Below, piece after piece: positions 63,968-64,000 of a stretch of 64,000 bases of DNA. How positions within the stretch are numbered: position 1 is the first letter of the stretch; the number at the start of each line of letters is the position of its first letter. The translations under genes and the position numbers were made by a program. The DNA lies in assembly GCF_034424645.1 (NCBI RefSeq), contig NZ_CP139969.1, forward strand, positions 2,294,001 through 2,358,000, read 5' to 3'. The stretch comes from Bordetella avium. GTDB taxonomy: Bacteria; Pseudomonadota; Gammaproteobacteria; Burkholderiales; Burkholderiaceae_B. The notes beneath the pieces were generated by a model that worked only from the letters and a program-made list of their open reading frames with translations, made no database searches and had not been told where the DNA came from.

Positions 63968-64000
63968 TCAGCGTAAAACTACGCCAGTGACTTGCGCGAC
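63968..64000 (-). CDS. Last ten codons of a gene entering from the right edge (tentative)
   Basis: Minus strand frame VAQVTGVVLR then TGA (63970-63968), followed at once by the terminator hairpin. Too short to identify. Other frames of this edge cannot be excluded. Confidence 0.3.
   Translation of the reverse strand, partial: VAQVTGVVLR

Overview
The window looks like chromosome of a betaproteobacterium of the Alcaligenaceae, closest in gene content to Bordetella or Achromobacter. The evidence is the dapC-dapD-dapE-prmB run, the ileS-lspA-coaBC run, the gshB-PTS IIA-ptsH-ptsI run, the paaABCDE-N-G-I-K cluster with paaX, and a GC content I judge by eye to be a little above 60%. That is at the low end for the group and would suit a B. 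avium-like organism. The genus is inference. I see no prophage, insertion sequence, CRISPR array, rRNA or tRNA; nearly everything is core metabolism.

Layout. 1-5.3 kb (+): lysine/diaminopimelate synthesis (dapC end, dapD, dapE), prmB and an ABC-F ATPase. 5.7-9.2 kb (-): a UvrD-type helicase translationally coupled to a fatty acid desaturase with an extra C-terminal domain. 9.4-22.7 kb: a small secreted protein, an RsmB-family rRNA methylase, purN, ribF-ileS-lspA-coaBC, a membrane protein divergent from an Lrp/AsnC regulator, pepE, a YdjM-like membrane hydrolase, a DedA protein and dut. 22.8-26.5 kb: a solitary amino-acid-type binding protein, an ornithine-cyclodeaminase-family enzyme and an Nramp transporter behind a Fur-like palindrome. 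26.5-30.0 kb (-): gshB, PTS IIA, ptsH, ptsI (PTS phosphorelay without a sugar permease). 30.1-33.0 kb (-): thrS-infC with an unusual leader. 33.1-36.1 kb: an orphan RcsB-like response regulator, hemN and two small proteins. 36.2-45.4 kb: the phenylacetate catabolic operon and its repressor paaX. 45.6-50.5 kb: orn, an M48 peptidase, rsgA, a hydroxypyruvate-isomerase-like protein, a Nudix hydrolase and rplS. 50.6-54.7 kb: a DMT transporter, a small membrane protein, an SOS-box radical SAM protein and a 1-Cys peroxiredoxin. 54.7-61.3 kb (-): acyl-CoA dehydrogenase, AspT/YidE-type transporter, etfA-etfB and an HDAC-like deacetylase. 61.3-64 kb: mltB, cysM, a helix-hairpin-helix protein and the extreme end of another gene.

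Regulatory highlights. (1) The thrS leader appears to encode an 18-residue peptide with five consecutive Thr codons, followed by a strong intrinsic terminator 20 nt before thrS. An alternative pairing centred on the leader stop codon would open that terminator, which is the logic of amino-acid attenuation. (2) A near-ideal LexA box with 9-bp arms covers the promoter of the radical SAM gene, whose mRNA is probably leaderless. (3) The paaA promoter has an inverted repeat with one arm exactly between its -35 and -10. (4) infC appears to start at ATC. (5) Two usually tight ribosomal operons are split here: infC lacks downstream rpmI-rplT, and rplS lacks upstream trmD.
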